A stretch of DNA of 30,340 bases, from positions 1 to 30,340 of the forward strand of contig JAADVB010000223.1 in the NCBI GenBank assembly GCA_023334545.1, in the 5' to 3' direction. A program made the position numbers and the translations under genes. Shown piece after piece: positions 29,995-30,340 of this stretch (position 1 is its first letter; each line of letters opens with the position of its first letter). Source of the stretch: Salisapilia sapeloensis. Lineage: Eukaryota; Oomycota; Peronosporomycetes; Peronosporales; Salisapiliaceae. The notes under the pieces were generated by a model, which was not told the origin of the DNA, ran no database searches, and saw only the letters and a program-made list of their open reading frames with translations.

Positions 29995-30340
29995 TTAGTT
30001 CGCCAAAGCGTCGTCACGGATCTTGCACGTCAAAGCGTACGTGTTGACCGTGTCCGAGTACTTGGCTCGGATGACACCACCCTTGCCCGTGACGGCCTTG
30101 TAGAACTCGTCATCCTCCGTCAAGTACATGTCGTCGCCAGGGAACTCGAAGACCTCGTCCTCGTCGCTTGGGCCGCGGAGCACGCGCAGCTTCGGGCAAT
30201 CCGAGTACGGCTCGATGATCTGGATGCGCAGGCCGTCGCCCATGAGCTCAAAGTCGGCGTCGTACGCCTGGCCCTGCAGCAAGGCGCCGTGGACGAGCGA
30301 GCCGAGGGCGCCCGTGTCGAAGAACCACGTGGCTGCGTGC
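29995..30340 (-). CDS. Gfo/Idh/MocA-type oxidoreductase, C-terminal part (partial)
   Basis: The frame ends at 29995 and is open through the right edge of the window, so only the last ~114 residues are seen. They run from HAATWFFDTGALGS through ELMGDGLRIQIIEPY to the end VIRAKYSDTVNTYALTCKIR. The last block matches the C-terminal pattern of Gfo/Idh/MocA NAD(P)-dependent oxidoreductases (IRS-Y-DA--TY-LTWAIR), and the GDGLRI...EPY part fits their substrate-domain beta sheet. The catalytic Lys-Pro motif and Rossmann fold would lie outside the window. Codon use is much more GC-rich (third position mostly G/C) than the flanking DNA. Identification is moderate. Confidence 0.6.
   Translation of the reverse strand, partial: HAATWFFDTGALGSLVHGALLQGQAYDADFELMGDGLRIQIIEPYSDCPKLRVLRGPSDEDEVFEFPGDDMYLTEDDEFYKAVTGKGGVIRAKYSDTVNTYALTCKIRDDALAN

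Noticed and set aside
1-30340. tRNA genes, CRISPR arrays, insertion sequences or bacterial operons
   Set aside because: I saw no T-loop-like tRNA, no regularly spaced repeats, no transposase, and the spliced genes show that the DNA is eukaryotic nuclear.

Overview
The window reads as nuclear DNA of a gene-dense eukaryote, most likely an oomycete (Phytophthora / downy-mildew type). The grounds are very short spliceosomal introns (about 53-64 nt, most with GTANG(T/A) donors and (C/T)AG or TAG acceptors), genes 0.1-2.3 kb apart on both strands, an AT-richer intergenic background, and the gene mix: a mitochondrial bacterial-type acetate kinase, a SWEET sugar transporter, a membrane-anchored GH1 glucosidase, a P450, an R2R3 MYB and a secreted acidic/Ser-rich protein. 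There is no operon logic, CRISPR, IS element or recognisable tRNA. The species is an inference; no marker gene fixes it.

Layout. 1-1851: no convincing gene, only short degenerate repeats. 1852-4355 (-): RINT1/TIP20-type vesicle-tethering protein, read in two overlapping frames, so an intron or a frameshift lies near 3864. 4515-7229 (+): NOC1/MAK21/CEBPZ ribosome-biogenesis protein, divergent from RINT1 across 159 bp. 7704-8993 (-): mitochondrial acetate kinase. 10466-11896 (+): secreted protein with a possible copper-monooxygenase-like N-terminal domain and a long acidic Ser-rich tail. 12836-14518 (+): one polypeptide joining PH, coiled coil, EF-hand and inorganic pyrophosphatase. 14778-15774 (-): R2R3 MYB factor in three exons. 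16589-17687 (+): SWEET transporter in two exons. 18293-20150 (-): GH1 beta-glucosidase in three exons, with signal peptide and C-terminal membrane anchor. 21429-22136 (-): myristoylation-motif protein with two cytochrome-b5-like (MAPR) domains. 22269-24410 (-): SulP/SLC26 anion transporter with STAS domain. 25914-27704 (-): cytochrome P450 in four exons. 29995-30340 (-): C-terminal part of a probable Gfo/Idh/MocA oxidoreductase, cut by the window edge.

I resolved eight introns by reading frame and family motifs: two in MYB, one in SWEET, two in GH1 and three in the P450. Each restores a conserved family motif across the junction, so these genes are intact; the SWEET gene in particular would look frameshifted if read without its intron.

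How they may fit together (inference): the convergent SWEET and GH1 genes could act in sequence, an anchored extracellular glucosidase releasing glucose that a plasma-membrane SWEET moves. The PH/EF-hand/pyrophosphatase fusion suggests a phosphate-hydrolysing enzyme tethered to membranes and tuned by calcium. The rest looks like ordinary housekeeping and metabolic content. The most unusual items are the pyrophosphatase fusion, the secreted LPMO-like candidate, the SulP with a long hydrophilic insertion, the P450 lacking the usual I-helix acidic residue, and the tandem MAPR protein with one degenerate heme site.
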